Shown here piece by piece: positions 23,748-32,594 of a stretch of 34,027 nucleotides of DNA. The DNA is taken from positions 1 to 34,027 of the forward strand of contig DDZS01000008.1 in NCBI GenBank assembly GCA_002346425.1. The letters are read 5' to 3'. Source of the DNA: Alphaproteobacteria bacterium UBA3002. Lineage in GTDB: Bacteria; Pseudomonadota; Alphaproteobacteria; Rickettsiales; UBA3002. Made by a program: the position numbers and the translations under genes. Under the pieces are notes generated by a model, which saw nothing but the letters and a program-made list of their open reading frames with translations, was not told where the DNA came from and did no database searches. How positions within the stretch are numbered: position 1 is the stretch's first letter; each line of letters opens with the position of its first letter.

Positions 23748-25178
23748 ATGAGTGATACGCTGCAACTGGTCTGGCTACGCCGTGATTTGCGATTATACGA
23801 CCATGCCGCCTTGCATGCGGCGCTCCAGGGTGAAGGAAACATCCAACCGGTATTCGTATTCGATACCGAGGTGCTCACTCGCTTTTCCAATAAAGATGAT
23901 CGCCGCCTGACCTTTCTGGCTACTACTTTGGAAGGGATGCATCGTAGCCTGAAACGCTACCGTTCCGGCATTATCGTGATGCATGGCAAAGCCAGTGAAC
24001 TAATCCCCCAAGCCGCCGATGCTTTAGGTGCGGCACGTGTGATGTGTGAAGAGGATTACGAACCCGGCCCACGAAAACGCGATGAGGCGGTCGCGAAAGC
24101 ATTGGAAGGCCAATGTGAATTTAAACGGGTGATCGACCACGTGATATTTCCGCCTGAGAAGATTTTAAAAGACGATGGCGGCCCCTACAAAGTGTTTACC
24201 CCATATTCCAAGAAATGGCGTCAGCATATTGTAAAAGATACATTTGCAGAAAAACCAGTGGCGCTGAACGGCCGTACAGCGAGTTTTGATGACTGCGTCA
24301 ACCAATTGCGCGGTAATGGGATCAGTGTGATTGATTTAGATCAGGGGACTGACGCGGCCTTGGAAAAAATCGGCTATAAAAAGGCTGATCTAGGCCAATG
24401 GAAAACCGATCAGGGGCGTAAACGCTTGAGCCACTTCGTCGAAAAATATGCCCAAGACTATTATAAAAGCCGGGATTATTTAGCAGACGAAGAGGGTACG
24501 AGCAGATTATCGCCCTATTTGCGTCACGGATTAGTTAGCATTCGTGAAGCCGCGCGTCTGGTTCAGGAGCGTTCAGGCAAAGGATATGATACCTGGTTGA
24601 ATGAATTGATTTGGCGAGAATTCTACCAGCAAATTTATTATCATTTTCCGGAAGCCGAAACCCAGGAATTTAATGAAAAATACCGAAGCTTGAACTGGAG
24701 TCAAAGCGAAGCTAGTATTACCGCGTTTAAAGAAGGTAAGACAGGCTATCCCATCGTTGACGCGGCGATGCGCCAACTGTTGCAAGAGGGGTGGATGCAT
24801 AACCGCGCCCGCATGATTGTTGCGAGTTTCGCAACGAAAGATTTGCATATTGATTGGCGTGTAGGAGAAGAGCATTTCGCGCAGCATTTGATGGATTACG
24901 AAATGGCGTCGAACAATGGCGGGTGGCAGTGGGCCGCCTCTACCGGCACGGACGCCCAGCCTTATTTTCGCATTTTTAATCCCACCTTGCAGAGCGAGAA
25001 ATATGACAAAGAAGGTATATATATTAAGCGCTTTATTCCTGAACTGAAGAATGTAGATCAAAAATATATTCACCAGCCTCACGCATCAGACAAGAACGTG
25101 TCACTCGATTATCCGAAGACAATTGTCGATCATAAGCAGGAAAAAGAGAAAGCCATCGCAAAGTTTAAAGCGGCTTAG
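23748..25178 (+). CDS. phrB: deoxyribodipyrimidine photolyase
   Basis: This encodes a 476-residue blue-light flavoprotein that splits cyclobutane pyrimidine dimers. The N-terminal alpha/beta antenna domain starts LQLVWLRRDLRLYDHAAL. The FAD domain has GTSRLSPYLRHGLVSIREA, WLNELIWREFYQQIYYHFP, GYPIVDAAMRQLLQEGWMHN, the DYEMASNNGGWQWAASTGTD core and PYFRIFNP. The class I bacterial photolyase signature is complete, so CPD repair is more likely than a cryptochrome role. It is probably a separate transcription unit. Confidence 0.95.
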   Translation: MSDTLQLVWLRRDLRLYDHAALHAALQGEGNIQPVFVFDTEVLTRFSNKDDRRLTFLATTLEGMHRSLKRYRSGIIVMHGKASELIPQAADALGAARVMCEEDYEPGPRKRDEAVAKALEGQCEFKRVIDHVIFPPEKILKDDGGPYKVFTPYSKKWRQHIVKDTFAEKPVALNGRTASFDDCVNQLRGNGISVIDLDQGTDAALEKIGYKKADLGQWKTDQGRKRLSHFVEKYAQDYYKSRDYLADEEGTSRLSPYLRHGLVSIREAARLVQERSGKGYDTWLNELIWREFYQQIYYHFPEAETQEFNEKYRSLNWSQSEASITAFKEGKTGYPIVDAAMRQLLQEGWMHNRARMIVASFATKDLHIDWRVGEEHFAQHLMDYEMASNNGGWQWAASTGTDAQPYFRIFNPTLQSEKYDKEGIYIKRFIPELKNVDQKYIHQPHASDKNVSLDYPKTIVDHKQEKEKAIAKFKAA

Positions 25179-25193
25179 TTTCATATATATCTC

Positions 25194-25222
25194 TGGTCAA
25201 CTCGCCTTTGAATAGCTATGCA
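25194..25222 (+). promoter_or_regulatory. candidate leaderless promoter of the LPG-synthase-like gene
   Basis: TGGTCA (25194-25199), 17 bases, then TATGCA (25217-25222), ending six bases before the ATG at 25229. The -35 is weak. No Shine-Dalgarno sequence is visible. Confidence 0.4.
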
Positions 25223-25228
25223 TCCGCT

Positions 25229-26146
25229 ATGAAAATTTCGGTAAAAACCGTATGTGTCTGGCTAAAATATCCGGTTGCTTTTGCCTTGTTAGGGCTATTG
25301 CTCAGCCAGTTGGACGTGCAGGCGCTATGGCAATCCGCAAAAGATTTGTCTCTTATATGGGTAGTCGCTGCCTTGGTATGTTTTACTATCAGCCAGATTA
25401 TTGCCGTGCTGCGTATGAATGCTTATTATCGCTGGCATGATAAGCAATTAGATTTCTGGTATTCACTGAAGCTACATTATGTCGCGCTCTTTTATAATAT
25501 TGTCCTTCCCGGCGGTATTGGGGGGGATGGATACAAGGTGTGGCTGCTAAAAAAGCAAGCGGCATGGCCAGCCAAGCAGGGAATACAGATTCAGTTACTA
25601 ACCCGGACCAATGGGCTGTTGGTGCTGGCGCTCACCATCATGCTAACGTTGCCTTTCGTGTTTCCAGCCGAAGTAAACCCATTGACGCTAGCCGCGCTAA
25701 TATTGTGTTCGGTGTTGGGCGGCGGGATATATATGGTTGTGTTGCTGCCGATATTACGTGCGAATAGGCGTAATGAATGGCGGGCATTGCCTTATTCGGT
25801 TGGGGTACAAGGGTTTAGTATTTTAACTATGTTATGCCTATGGGTTGGACTAAACGCTACTGGCGATGCGGCGTCATATATCTTATTGTTTCAGTCCGCG
25901 GCGATTGCCGGAATGATCCCCATTACGATTGGGGGATTGGGACTGCGCGAATTCACATTTTACTACGGGGCAGGGATTATTAATGCGTTAACTCAGCATG
26001 GAGATGTGGACCCAGAAACGGGTGTTTTAGTTTCCTTGCTTATGTTTGCGATTACCTTGGTCAGTGCTTTAGTCGGGTTGGTATGGCTCCATACGATCAC
26101 GCGTGCGCACCCGAATAACACTAATATGGCTGTGGACAAACGGTAG
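25229..26146 (+). CDS. LPG-synthase-type integral membrane protein (UPF0104)
   Basis: This encodes a 305-residue polytopic protein with about seven or eight hydrophobic helices. It matches the lysylphosphatidylglycerol-synthase transmembrane family through NIVLPGGIGGDGYKVWLLKK and the MIPITIGGLGLREF motif. There is no soluble aminoacyl-transferase domain, so lipid lysylation cannot be assumed; stand-alone members have roles in lipid or glycan movement that are mostly unproven. The ATG at 25229 is preferred to a TTG at 25208, supported by the promoter spacing. Confidence 0.8.
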   Translation: MKISVKTVCVWLKYPVAFALLGLLLSQLDVQALWQSAKDLSLIWVVAALVCFTISQIIAVLRMNAYYRWHDKQLDFWYSLKLHYVALFYNIVLPGGIGGDGYKVWLLKKQAAWPAKQGIQIQLLTRTNGLLVLALTIMLTLPFVFPAEVNPLTLAALILCSVLGGGIYMVVLLPILRANRRNEWRALPYSVGVQGFSILTMLCLWVGLNATGDAASYILLFQSAAIAGMIPITIGGLGLREFTFYYGAGIINALTQHGDVDPETGVLVSLLMFAITLVSALVGLVWLHTITRAHPNNTNMAVDKR

Positions 26147-26319
26147 TCTCTTAAAGGATTCTCTATATTCTTCAATAGGCCAAGTCATAAATGCTGCATA
26201 AGCGAAAAGATAAAACTTGACAGGGTTAGCGCTTGCAATAAGAAGGCTGGTTTGCCAAAATCTAAATGTACCTCACGTACACTCTCTCTTTAAAAAAACA
26301 TGACACGGAAGGAGACCCC
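26147..26319 (+). other. intergenic region upstream of the DUF465 gene
   Basis: This 173-base AT-rich gap has a perfect TTGACA at 26217-26222 but no good -10 at the right distance. A GGAAGGAGA ribosome-binding site lies just before the ATG at 26320. I see no terminator for the upstream gene, no tRNA and no repeat. Confidence 0.4.
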
Positions 26320-26514
26320 ATGTCGCTCGAAGCACATTTTGAAATGTTATCTCTCAAACATCATAACCTGGATGCCCTGTTGCAGGAAGAAGCCTCGCGG
26401 CCTTTGCCTGATTTCACGGCCATTCAGCGACTGAAAAAACAAAAGCTGCTTTTAAAAGAAGAGTTGGAACGCATGAATATAACGCAACGCAGGCAGGGAG
26501 CCTCCTCTGCGTGA
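26320..26514 (+). CDS. YdcH-like DUF465 small protein
   Basis: This encodes a 64-residue soluble, charged peptide, predicted as a helical hairpin. The DUF465 pattern is clear: SLEAHFEMLSLKHHNLDALL, then IQRLKKQKLLLKEELERM. Function of the family is not established. The start at 26320 follows a strong ribosome-binding site; an ATG 54 bases upstream is in frame but unsupported. The gene stands alone and ends 16 bases before a strong terminator. Confidence 0.85.
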   Translation: MSLEAHFEMLSLKHHNLDALLQEEASRPLPDFTAIQRLKKQKLLLKEELERMNITQRRQGASSA

Positions 26515-26530
26515 CCGGAATTGCTGTTAG

Positions 26531-26560
26531 AAAAGCCCCGCCAACCGGCGGGGTTTTTTA
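26531..26560 (+). terminator. rho-independent terminator after the DUF465 gene
   Basis: The stem is CCCCGCC (26536-26542) with GGCGGGG (26547-26553), the loop is AACC and a run of six T follows. AAAA before the stem pairs with the T run, so it may also work in the other direction. It is the only strong intrinsic terminator I found in the window, and it isolates the following 1368-residue gene. Confidence 0.93.
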
Positions 26561-26601
26561 TTTGTAAAGAAACCTTCACACACGCGATGACTACTTTTTG
26601 C

Positions 26602-26607
26602 TAAAAC
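26602..26607 (+). promoter_or_regulatory. possible -10 of the 1368-residue gene
   Basis: TAAAAC ends six bases before the ATG at 26614, in the same position as other candidate leaderless promoters here, but I find no credible -35 at 16-18 bases. There is no Shine-Dalgarno sequence. Confidence 0.25.
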
Positions 26608-26613
26608 TCCTGC

Positions 26614-29600
26614 ATGGCAAGTCAATTAACGGAAAAGCAACAGCAGAATATCTATAATTTACTGTATGCTATTCAAAGATCAAATCCGGGCATGGAATAT
26701 GTTAACGCATTGCCACGTCTGAAAAATCCTAAAACCTGGCCAGACTTAACTGCTAATCCCACGGATGAAACTCTCGAACGTATCGTTTTTCCTATAACCC
26801 AAGAGGCTTACGAGGAAAATCAGACGCGCTGGGATCTTGTGAGAGATTTGGTCGCCTTCATCGAATATCCAACCGATGACGACAATCGTTTTAGCTATCA
26901 GGTTGAAATCAAAAGAGAAGCATTGATCCAGCTGCAATCCTACATTGCTAACGAAGAGAATAAATTACACGAGGTGGCGGTTGGATTGCTCGATTCCGCT
27001 AAATCCGCACCCTTTTTACAAGCACCAAGTGTATTTCCGCTTCGTCAAATTAATGGTCACAATGTGGGATTAATTGAACGTGAGGAAGACGCGGTCTTGC
27101 TGATTAGCTCAAGTGCAAAAAATCACGGCCATGACAGTTTAGTTTCAGCCTTAGAAAAAATGGGATTGGTAGATCCCGATGCCATCTACGCGAATGCGGT
27201 GATAGAGCAAATTAAAGATGGCTCTGGCAATTACGCAGGCGCCGTCATTATTCCCAAAATCCTAGGTGAAGCCATTCGACGCGCCTATACAGGAACAGGC
27301 GTTGAAAACCCTCGCTTAGAAGTAATAGGCGTCGATGAATCGCTATATCACAGCGATTCACCCGTTACGGCATACCAAGAATATGCGGCGCGCTTAAAAA
27401 AGTGGACGCGTCCAGAAACGCATAAAAAAAGCACTAAAGATAAAGCGGAAGCAGAACCGGCTACCCCCAAAGCCGTGCGCTATACTTTAGATGAGCTCAT
27501 GCAACAAGATGTCGCTAAAACGGGCATGAGAATTGAACGTAGACGGACTTTGGAAGAGGGCAAATACACCTATTGGGTAACTATCGTTCCTGATGCCGCG
27601 CCAGATGCAGAATGGGTAAGCGCCGTACGTTCCAATGATTATCATTATCGCCTCTTCATGCATGATAATCCCGCAGTGAATCAACCCCAGCGGATTAATG
27701 AAGAAAAATACGCAACGTTGATTACGGCAGGATATCCCGAGCTGCCTGTGCTCCCTTACCAATTGCCGGCATCTTCTCTGAAAAGAATCGCCAGACAAAA
27801 AGACAAAGTGTTGCGGTTGTCTCATTTTATTTTAGGGCCAGCTTATACCATATCTAAGCCCACAGTGCTTACGCCACGCTCTCAAAAAGATTATCAAACG
27901 ATGACTCAAGTGCCGGTCTATCTGTCGGCTACGAATGCGGAGGTGATGCGGTCATATTTAAGTGATTTATCGAATCCTAAGGGCGTGGAATGGATCACCA
28001 AGCCGAACGAAGAACCCGCGATTGTGTGCTTTCATATCAGTAACACGCTAGCGAAAGATATTAGTCAGGATACGCACGGATTTGATGCTAGCGACAGCTT
28101 TGTGCATGAAGTTGAGCAGAAAATCGCCGAGTTGCATGAAGTTAAAAAGACGGCAGATTTGCAAGGATTCAAAGAAAATAATGCCTTAGTTCCAAAGAGC
28201 CCGGTACTTGTTGATTGGTATAAGAATCCTGAGAAAGCGCCGGATCATATCTCGGAATTATTGCGCGAAAAGCTTAACGTGCAATCGGTTGGGGAAGAGC
28301 GTCGAAAAACTCCGCAACCCAAAAGCGGAAAAAAACGAAATAAAAAAAGTGGATTGGCTAAATATAAACAAGCGCAAAACGATATTGCGCTGCATTTGAT
28401 CCAGCTATTAGACGGTGATGAAATAGCGAATGATGTAAGTGAACCATTTGTTATTACGTTGGATCAGCATGAAAAGAAAATAGGGGAAGAAGAGAACCGC
28501 TTTACAGTGAATTGGGTTGAACCAACGGCACATGTCATTGTGAAAAAACAAAAGAAAGCGGCACATATTACGAATATTGATGTGAAGCTTGACGGCAGAG
28601 ATAGCCGTGTTCCGATTCCGGTGAAAAAATCGAAAACCGAACATTATTACATTTATTCGTTTCCGCTAAGCATTCAAACGCTCGAACGCCTGCAGAATGT
28701 CGATATTTTTAGAGATCGTGCGGTGGGAGGGTTCACACTTCTTAAGCCGGACGGAAGTTTGCACTATGATACACCAATAGATTCCCTCTTAGGCAGGATA
28801 ACGCCTAATACTCCTAGTTTGCTAGAGCCAGAATTTGATGCTGATTTACCTAGCCAGTTTGCGCCCGCGAATGACAGTCGGAAATTGTTGCGGGATCGTT
28901 TGCGCCAGGAAGTGGTACGCGAAGAGCAAGAAACCCACGTTGACCCGGTACAGCGTGCCTTATCCGTCTTTATGGAAAAACCGCTGCTTACGGCGAATGT
29001 GCAATATGCCCCAGAAATGGTATTTATGGCGGGTCAGAAACGCGCGGAACAGGTATATGCTGAGATTCAGGGACTGGATACGTTTTGTGAGGGATTAGAT
29101 AATCTGATCGCTCTGACAAAATCGAACGAGGACAGCGATACGTTACCAGAGCTGGATGCTGCATTTGCTACGATTACCGACGCGTTGCAACGTAACCGAC
29201 GTTTTTTGGATGCGACCATTAAGGAAGTCACCCAGTCTTATACACCATCGCAAATTATCGGCGAAAAAGCAGCATTCGTTTCATCCTTAGGCGAATCGCG
29301 GCAGTGCAAGCAGGTGTATATTCGTCATGCGACGGCAAAACAGTTTGAAAAGTTGCAAGATATTGCCAATGACCCGCATTACATGCGCAAGCCACCGAAA
29401 AAAGTAGAGATGACCGGATTGACGAATGAGATGTTGATCGAATGTTATCCGACGGACCTGTTTATGTCGATGCTTCACGAACAGCGCGCGCTGCACTCAA
29501 ATCCGGCGGAATTACATTCTATTAAAACGTTACAGGATGGCCCTATCCCGGAAGTCGATTTACGCGAAATACTGCTGCAGCGTATTTTGCCTGAAGCGGC

Positions 29601-30720
29601 GAAACAATTGCAGGCGGCAAAATATCGCAAAGAAGAAGTGAAAGAATGCATGCAGGCCTGTGAGCGGCCATTTCAGCAGATAGCATTATCGCGCAAGTCG
29701 TTACCCATATTATTGCGTGAGGCCAACCCAAACCCTGAATATATCGCATTGGAAGAAGAAGAGATTGGTACGCAAAAAGCGATAGTATTTCCTCTATCAT
29801 CCGATCGGTTTTCCCGGGAAAAACAAGTCGAACAACTGAAAGAAATTCAAGAGCACTTACGCGAAACCGGGCTACTCGATACCGCGAAAAGTTATGGCGA
29901 TAAAAAGAGACTCACAACTATGCCGGAGCAAACCTTGCTCATCGAACGATTGGATGCATTTTATGAGGCGGTGGATATATTCTTGGCAGGCAATAACCAG
30001 AAATTCGAAGCCTTATGGGATGTCCGCGCCGCCCGCCCGTTTGATTTAAGCGTAGATGAAGAAAAAGACATGGTTAAAACCATGCTTGAAGCGCGCGTAG
30101 AGCTAAAGCGGCAATATGAGGCGTGTGTCAAAGAATTACCTGTCAGTGTTAACTTTAAACTTGATGATAAAAGCTACGAAGACATTGAGAAGGATCAGCA
30201 ATTCTTTAGTAAGACCAAAGGTAATATACGGCGGCGCGAAGCATATTACGGTGACATTCGCAACGAATTTACCAAAGCCATCGAGCGCCTAAAAGGCGCT
30301 GTGAAAGCAGGATGGAATAAGGCTGAAGCCTACCGCCGTTTGCGTGAAAAACCGTATGTGGTCTCCGTAGAAGATAGCGGCAAGTCCTGGCGTAATGATC
30401 AGGGTGAAGCAATAGACCTACAGGATTTGGTGACAGATAAGAAAACGGGTTTCGTGGATCAGGTTAAAGGGAAAACGCAACCTGACTCTGCCTACGCGGT
30501 CCTTTATGTAAGCGACGAAGGATGGGATGCTATTCAAAATGCACCTTTCCATCGGCACATCCATAGCTACGCAAAACGCAACGAAGCGGACCCGCATGCG
30601 CGCAAATTAATGCAGGAACATTTGCCTTTGCGATCCCCCGAAATGCCGCATGAATTGTCTCAGTGGATGGATGCAGCAAACGCATTATACTCAGACGAGT
30701 TAGGTCGTCAGGCCGCTTAA
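26614..30720 (+). CDS. large protein of unknown function, 1368 residues
   Basis: I do not recognise this protein. It has no signal peptide and no membrane helix and is highly charged, so it is probably cytosolic or exported by an unusual route. Several segments share a pattern of a hydrophobic strand, a Ser/Thr/Asp turn and an amphipathic helix, near residues 344, 433, 677, 898, 1054 and 1294, suggesting degenerate repeats. A strongly basic, lysine-rich stretch lies at about 564-585. Helical, coiled-coil-like parts lie at about 970-1015 and 1065-1240. No enzyme motif stands out. It follows a terminator, has no ribosome-binding site and looks AT-richer than its neighbours. The next gene may be a partner. 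Confidence 0.85.
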   Translation: MASQLTEKQQQNIYNLLYAIQRSNPGMEYVNALPRLKNPKTWPDLTANPTDETLERIVFPITQEAYEENQTRWDLVRDLVAFIEYPTDDDNRFSYQVEIKREALIQLQSYIANEENKLHEVAVGLLDSAKSAPFLQAPSVFPLRQINGHNVGLIEREEDAVLLISSSAKNHGHDSLVSALEKMGLVDPDAIYANAVIEQIKDGSGNYAGAVIIPKILGEAIRRAYTGTGVENPRLEVIGVDESLYHSDSPVTAYQEYAARLKKWTRPETHKKSTKDKAEAEPATPKAVRYTLDELMQQDVAKTGMRIERRRTLEEGKYTYWVTIVPDAAPDAEWVSAVRSNDYHYRLFMHDNPAVNQPQRINEEKYATLITAGYPELPVLPYQLPASSLKRIARQKDKVLRLSHFILGPAYTISKPTVLTPRSQKDYQTMTQVPVYLSATNAEVMRSYLSDLSNPKGVEWITKPNEEPAIVCFHISNTLAKDISQDTHGFDASDSFVHEVEQKIAELHEVKKTADLQGFKENNALVPKSPVLVDWYKNPEKAPDHISELLREKLNVQSVGEERRKTPQPKSGKKRNKKSGLAKYKQAQNDIALHLIQLLDGDEIANDVSEPFVITLDQHEKKIGEEENRFTVNWVEPTAHVIVKKQKKAAHITNIDVKLDGRDSRVPIPVKKSKTEHYYIYSFPLSIQTLERLQNVDIFRDRAVGGFTLLKPDGSLHYDTPIDSLLGRITPNTPSLLEPEFDADLPSQFAPANDSRKLLRDRLRQEVVREEQETHVDPVQRALSVFMEKPLLTANVQYAPEMVFMAGQKRAEQVYAEIQGLDTFCEGLDNLIALTKSNEDSDTLPELDAAFATITDALQRNRRFLDATIKEVTQSYTPSQIIGEKAAFVSSLGESRQCKQVYIRHATAKQFEKLQDIANDPHYMRKPPKKVEMTGLTNEMLIECYPTDLFMSMLHEQRALHSNPAELHSIKTLQDGPIPEVDLREILLQRILPEAAKQLQAAKYRKEEVKECMQACERPFQQIALSRKSLPILLREANPNPEYIALEEEEIGTQKAIVFPLSSDRFSREKQVEQLKEIQEHLRETGLLDTAKSYGDKKRLTTMPEQTLLIERLDAFYEAVDIFLAGNNQKFEALWDVRAARPFDLSVDEEKDMVKTMLEARVELKRQYEACVKELPVSVNFKLDDKSYEDIEKDQQFFSKTKGNIRRREAYYGDIRNEFTKAIERLKGAVKAGWNKAEAYRRLREKPYVVSVEDSGKSWRNDQGEAIDLQDLVTDKKTGFVDQVKGKTQPDSAYAVLYVSDEGWDAIQNAPFHRHIHSYAKRNEADPHARKLMQEHLPLRSPEMPHELSQWMDAANALYSDELGRQAA

Positions 30721-30722
30721 AC

Positions 30723-30750
30723 TTGCACCCGCCGTCTTGCGTGCTATGAC
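30723..30750 (+). promoter_or_regulatory. candidate leaderless promoter of the 605-residue gene
   Basis: TTGCAC (30723-30728), a 16-base spacer and TATGAC (30745-30750) end six bases before the ATG at 30757. It fills almost the whole 36-base gap, so the 605-residue gene can be transcribed independently of the 1368-residue gene. Confidence 0.5.
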
Positions 30751-30756
30751 AAGCCT

Positions 30757-32574
30757 ATGATCTGGCTTGGTTCTACAATGGCATCGTTAAAGTCGACCGA
30801 AACGGCGGATGGGCAATATTACGCGCGTCGCGGCCGTCATATCAGCCAACGTATCGCAAGTGCCGCCGCGCAAAAAAGCTGGAAATGGACGTTTCTAAAC
30901 CTTGCCTGGACGGCGGGCCCGGTGACCTTTATCGCGCTTCAGGGTGGGCATTATATCGGCTTCGCCAAAGCCGCGCCGACGCAAAGTTTTATTTATTTTG
31001 CAGGCTACACAATTATTGCGGGTGTCCTCGCCGTTATGGCGTCATTGGGGCACGATATTTTCTACAAACCCAAAGTACGCAGCGAACAGGAGTTGCTGCT
31101 GCGGGTGAATGATCAATTATTCAATTTAATGCTCGCCAGTCGCAACGCGATTCTTGAGCAGTATGATCGCGATGAGCGCAAAATCCTCGCCGCCTATTTT
31201 TTACTTCAAGGTGCCGCGATTGCCCCTTCGGTAGTGGGTACGGCCGTGCGGGATTTGACAGGCTCTACGCGGTTAGCCAACGCCGCCCGCCGGATTGAAA
31301 GCTTTGCCGATCAAGGAATGGAAAGCCGCATCGCTGATGAATATGCCGAAATATCGGAAGAGCTATATGCCGTGCGCGAGCGTATCGATGCCGTGACCGC
31401 GAAAGCCTTTGTGCTACTCGAAAAACGCATGCGCGGCATCATGCCGCGTATTCAGGATGGCATTGCGCGCACCGAAGGCTTTATCGAACGTACCTTGCGC
31501 GCCGCCGAGGAAGAAGATGCCAGCCTCATGACGCTATACGACGCCTATGCCATGATTTCTTTGGCGTATGAAATGCTCAACGGCCGGCGGATTGCACTCT
31601 TAGATATGCGGGTGCAGGGAGATGAAGCGCTGGAACGCGTGCAAATACAGCTCGACGAATCGCGCCACCAATATCGGTTAAGTTTGCGCCGACGCAATAG
31701 CGCTATCCGTCTGTTTGCCAGTTTGTGTCAGCGTCACGCGCAACAAGAATATGCGGCAGAAATAACCGATTCCGTCAACAGCATGTTAGATGCAATCAAG
31801 CGCACATTGCCGACGTTGCCCAATCATTTGCAGTCGATCGCACGGCTTGATTACCAGCGCATCATGAAGCTGCACCGTTCGGTGGAAAAGCATTATGGGG
31901 AGATGCAACGCGCCGCAGAACGATATCGCAAAATCTGGGATAGGGAAGGGGCAAAATTAGCGGTGCGTTTGGCGAATGAATCGGGATCAAAGCCCGGCTG
32001 GTTGATTAAAGAACGTGAAATTACCTTGCGGGATCGAGAGAAACTAAAGCTCGCCCATGCTATCAGCCTGTTATTATCGAATGTGGAAATCATCACAGGC
32101 AAACATTTGCGCGTTTACGACATCAGCGACGAAAAGATCCGCTTCGGCGGTGAGGATTACAAGCGCGTGGCAATGGAGCTGGCAGACCTCCTCGATGAAA
32201 TGCTGGATATGAGTCAGCCGGAAGAACAACTGGCGATTGAGACATCTTACGCACCAAATTTCGGATCACTGGATATGGATTTGTCGCCGCAAACCAAAGC
32301 CGGGTGGGCGAGTATCAGCGTTGAGGTGCTGCATGAAAACCGGCGACGCGCTTCGCATGCTTTAGCGCGTAACATGGTCGATTATTACCATATCCCTTTA
32401 GGCACCCCGCTAATCGATGCGCTGGTGCAACAATTTGGGGCAGACCGAACCTATCTGTCAAGTTTGACCAATGAAGGCAATGCCACGTCGCGTAACGATC
32501 AATTACCACTGCCGCTACCGCCTGTGCCTTTAGAGCCGTGGGAGCGCCTGATACGGCCCCTTGCAGAAAGCTGA
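30757..32574 (+). CDS. two-helix membrane protein of unknown function, 605 residues
   Basis: I do not recognise this protein. After a basic N-terminus, two hydrophobic helices lie at about residues 45-66 and 76-97, with a short glycine-rich turn. The remaining 500 residues are soluble, largely helical and rich in Arg and Glu (for example EISEELYAVRERIDAV and YRLSLRRRNSAIRLFASL), probably facing the cytoplasm and forming coiled coils. The last 30 residues are proline-rich. The ATG at 30757 fits the promoter; an ATG at 30778 would give 598 residues. Base use looks closer to the housekeeping genes than the preceding gene does. Confidence 0.82.
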   Translation: MIWLGSTMASLKSTETADGQYYARRGRHISQRIASAAAQKSWKWTFLNLAWTAGPVTFIALQGGHYIGFAKAAPTQSFIYFAGYTIIAGVLAVMASLGHDIFYKPKVRSEQELLLRVNDQLFNLMLASRNAILEQYDRDERKILAAYFLLQGAAIAPSVVGTAVRDLTGSTRLANAARRIESFADQGMESRIADEYAEISEELYAVRERIDAVTAKAFVLLEKRMRGIMPRIQDGIARTEGFIERTLRAAEEEDASLMTLYDAYAMISLAYEMLNGRRIALLDMRVQGDEALERVQIQLDESRHQYRLSLRRRNSAIRLFASLCQRHAQQEYAAEITDSVNSMLDAIKRTLPTLPNHLQSIARLDYQRIMKLHRSVEKHYGEMQRAAERYRKIWDREGAKLAVRLANESGSKPGWLIKEREITLRDREKLKLAHAISLLLSNVEIITGKHLRVYDISDEKIRFGGEDYKRVAMELADLLDEMLDMSQPEEQLAIETSYAPNFGSLDMDLSPQTKAGWASISVEVLHENRRRASHALARNMVDYYHIPLGTPLIDALVQQFGADRTYLSSLTNEGNATSRNDQLPLPLPPVPLEPWERLIRPLAES

Positions 32575-32588
32575 GAAGCTGCTAGCTT
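32561..32588 (+). promoter_or_regulatory. candidate leaderless promoter of the BCCT gene
   Basis: TTGCAG (32561-32566), a 16-base spacer and TAGCTT (32583-32588) end six bases before the ATG at 32595. The -35 lies in the last codons of the preceding gene. No Shine-Dalgarno sequence is visible. Confidence 0.45.
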
Positions 32589-32594
32589 GTTTTG

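Noticed and set aside
26217..26245. Perfect TTGACA as promoter of the DUF465 gene
   Set aside because: No acceptable -10 occurs 15-19 bases downstream, so I mention it in the intergenic entry but do not call a promoter.
29543..29800. Antisense hydrophobic frame inside the 1368-residue gene as a small membrane protein
   Set aside because: It is one of many shadow frames opposite Glu/Lys-rich coding sequence, which naturally yields hydrophobic antisense peptides.
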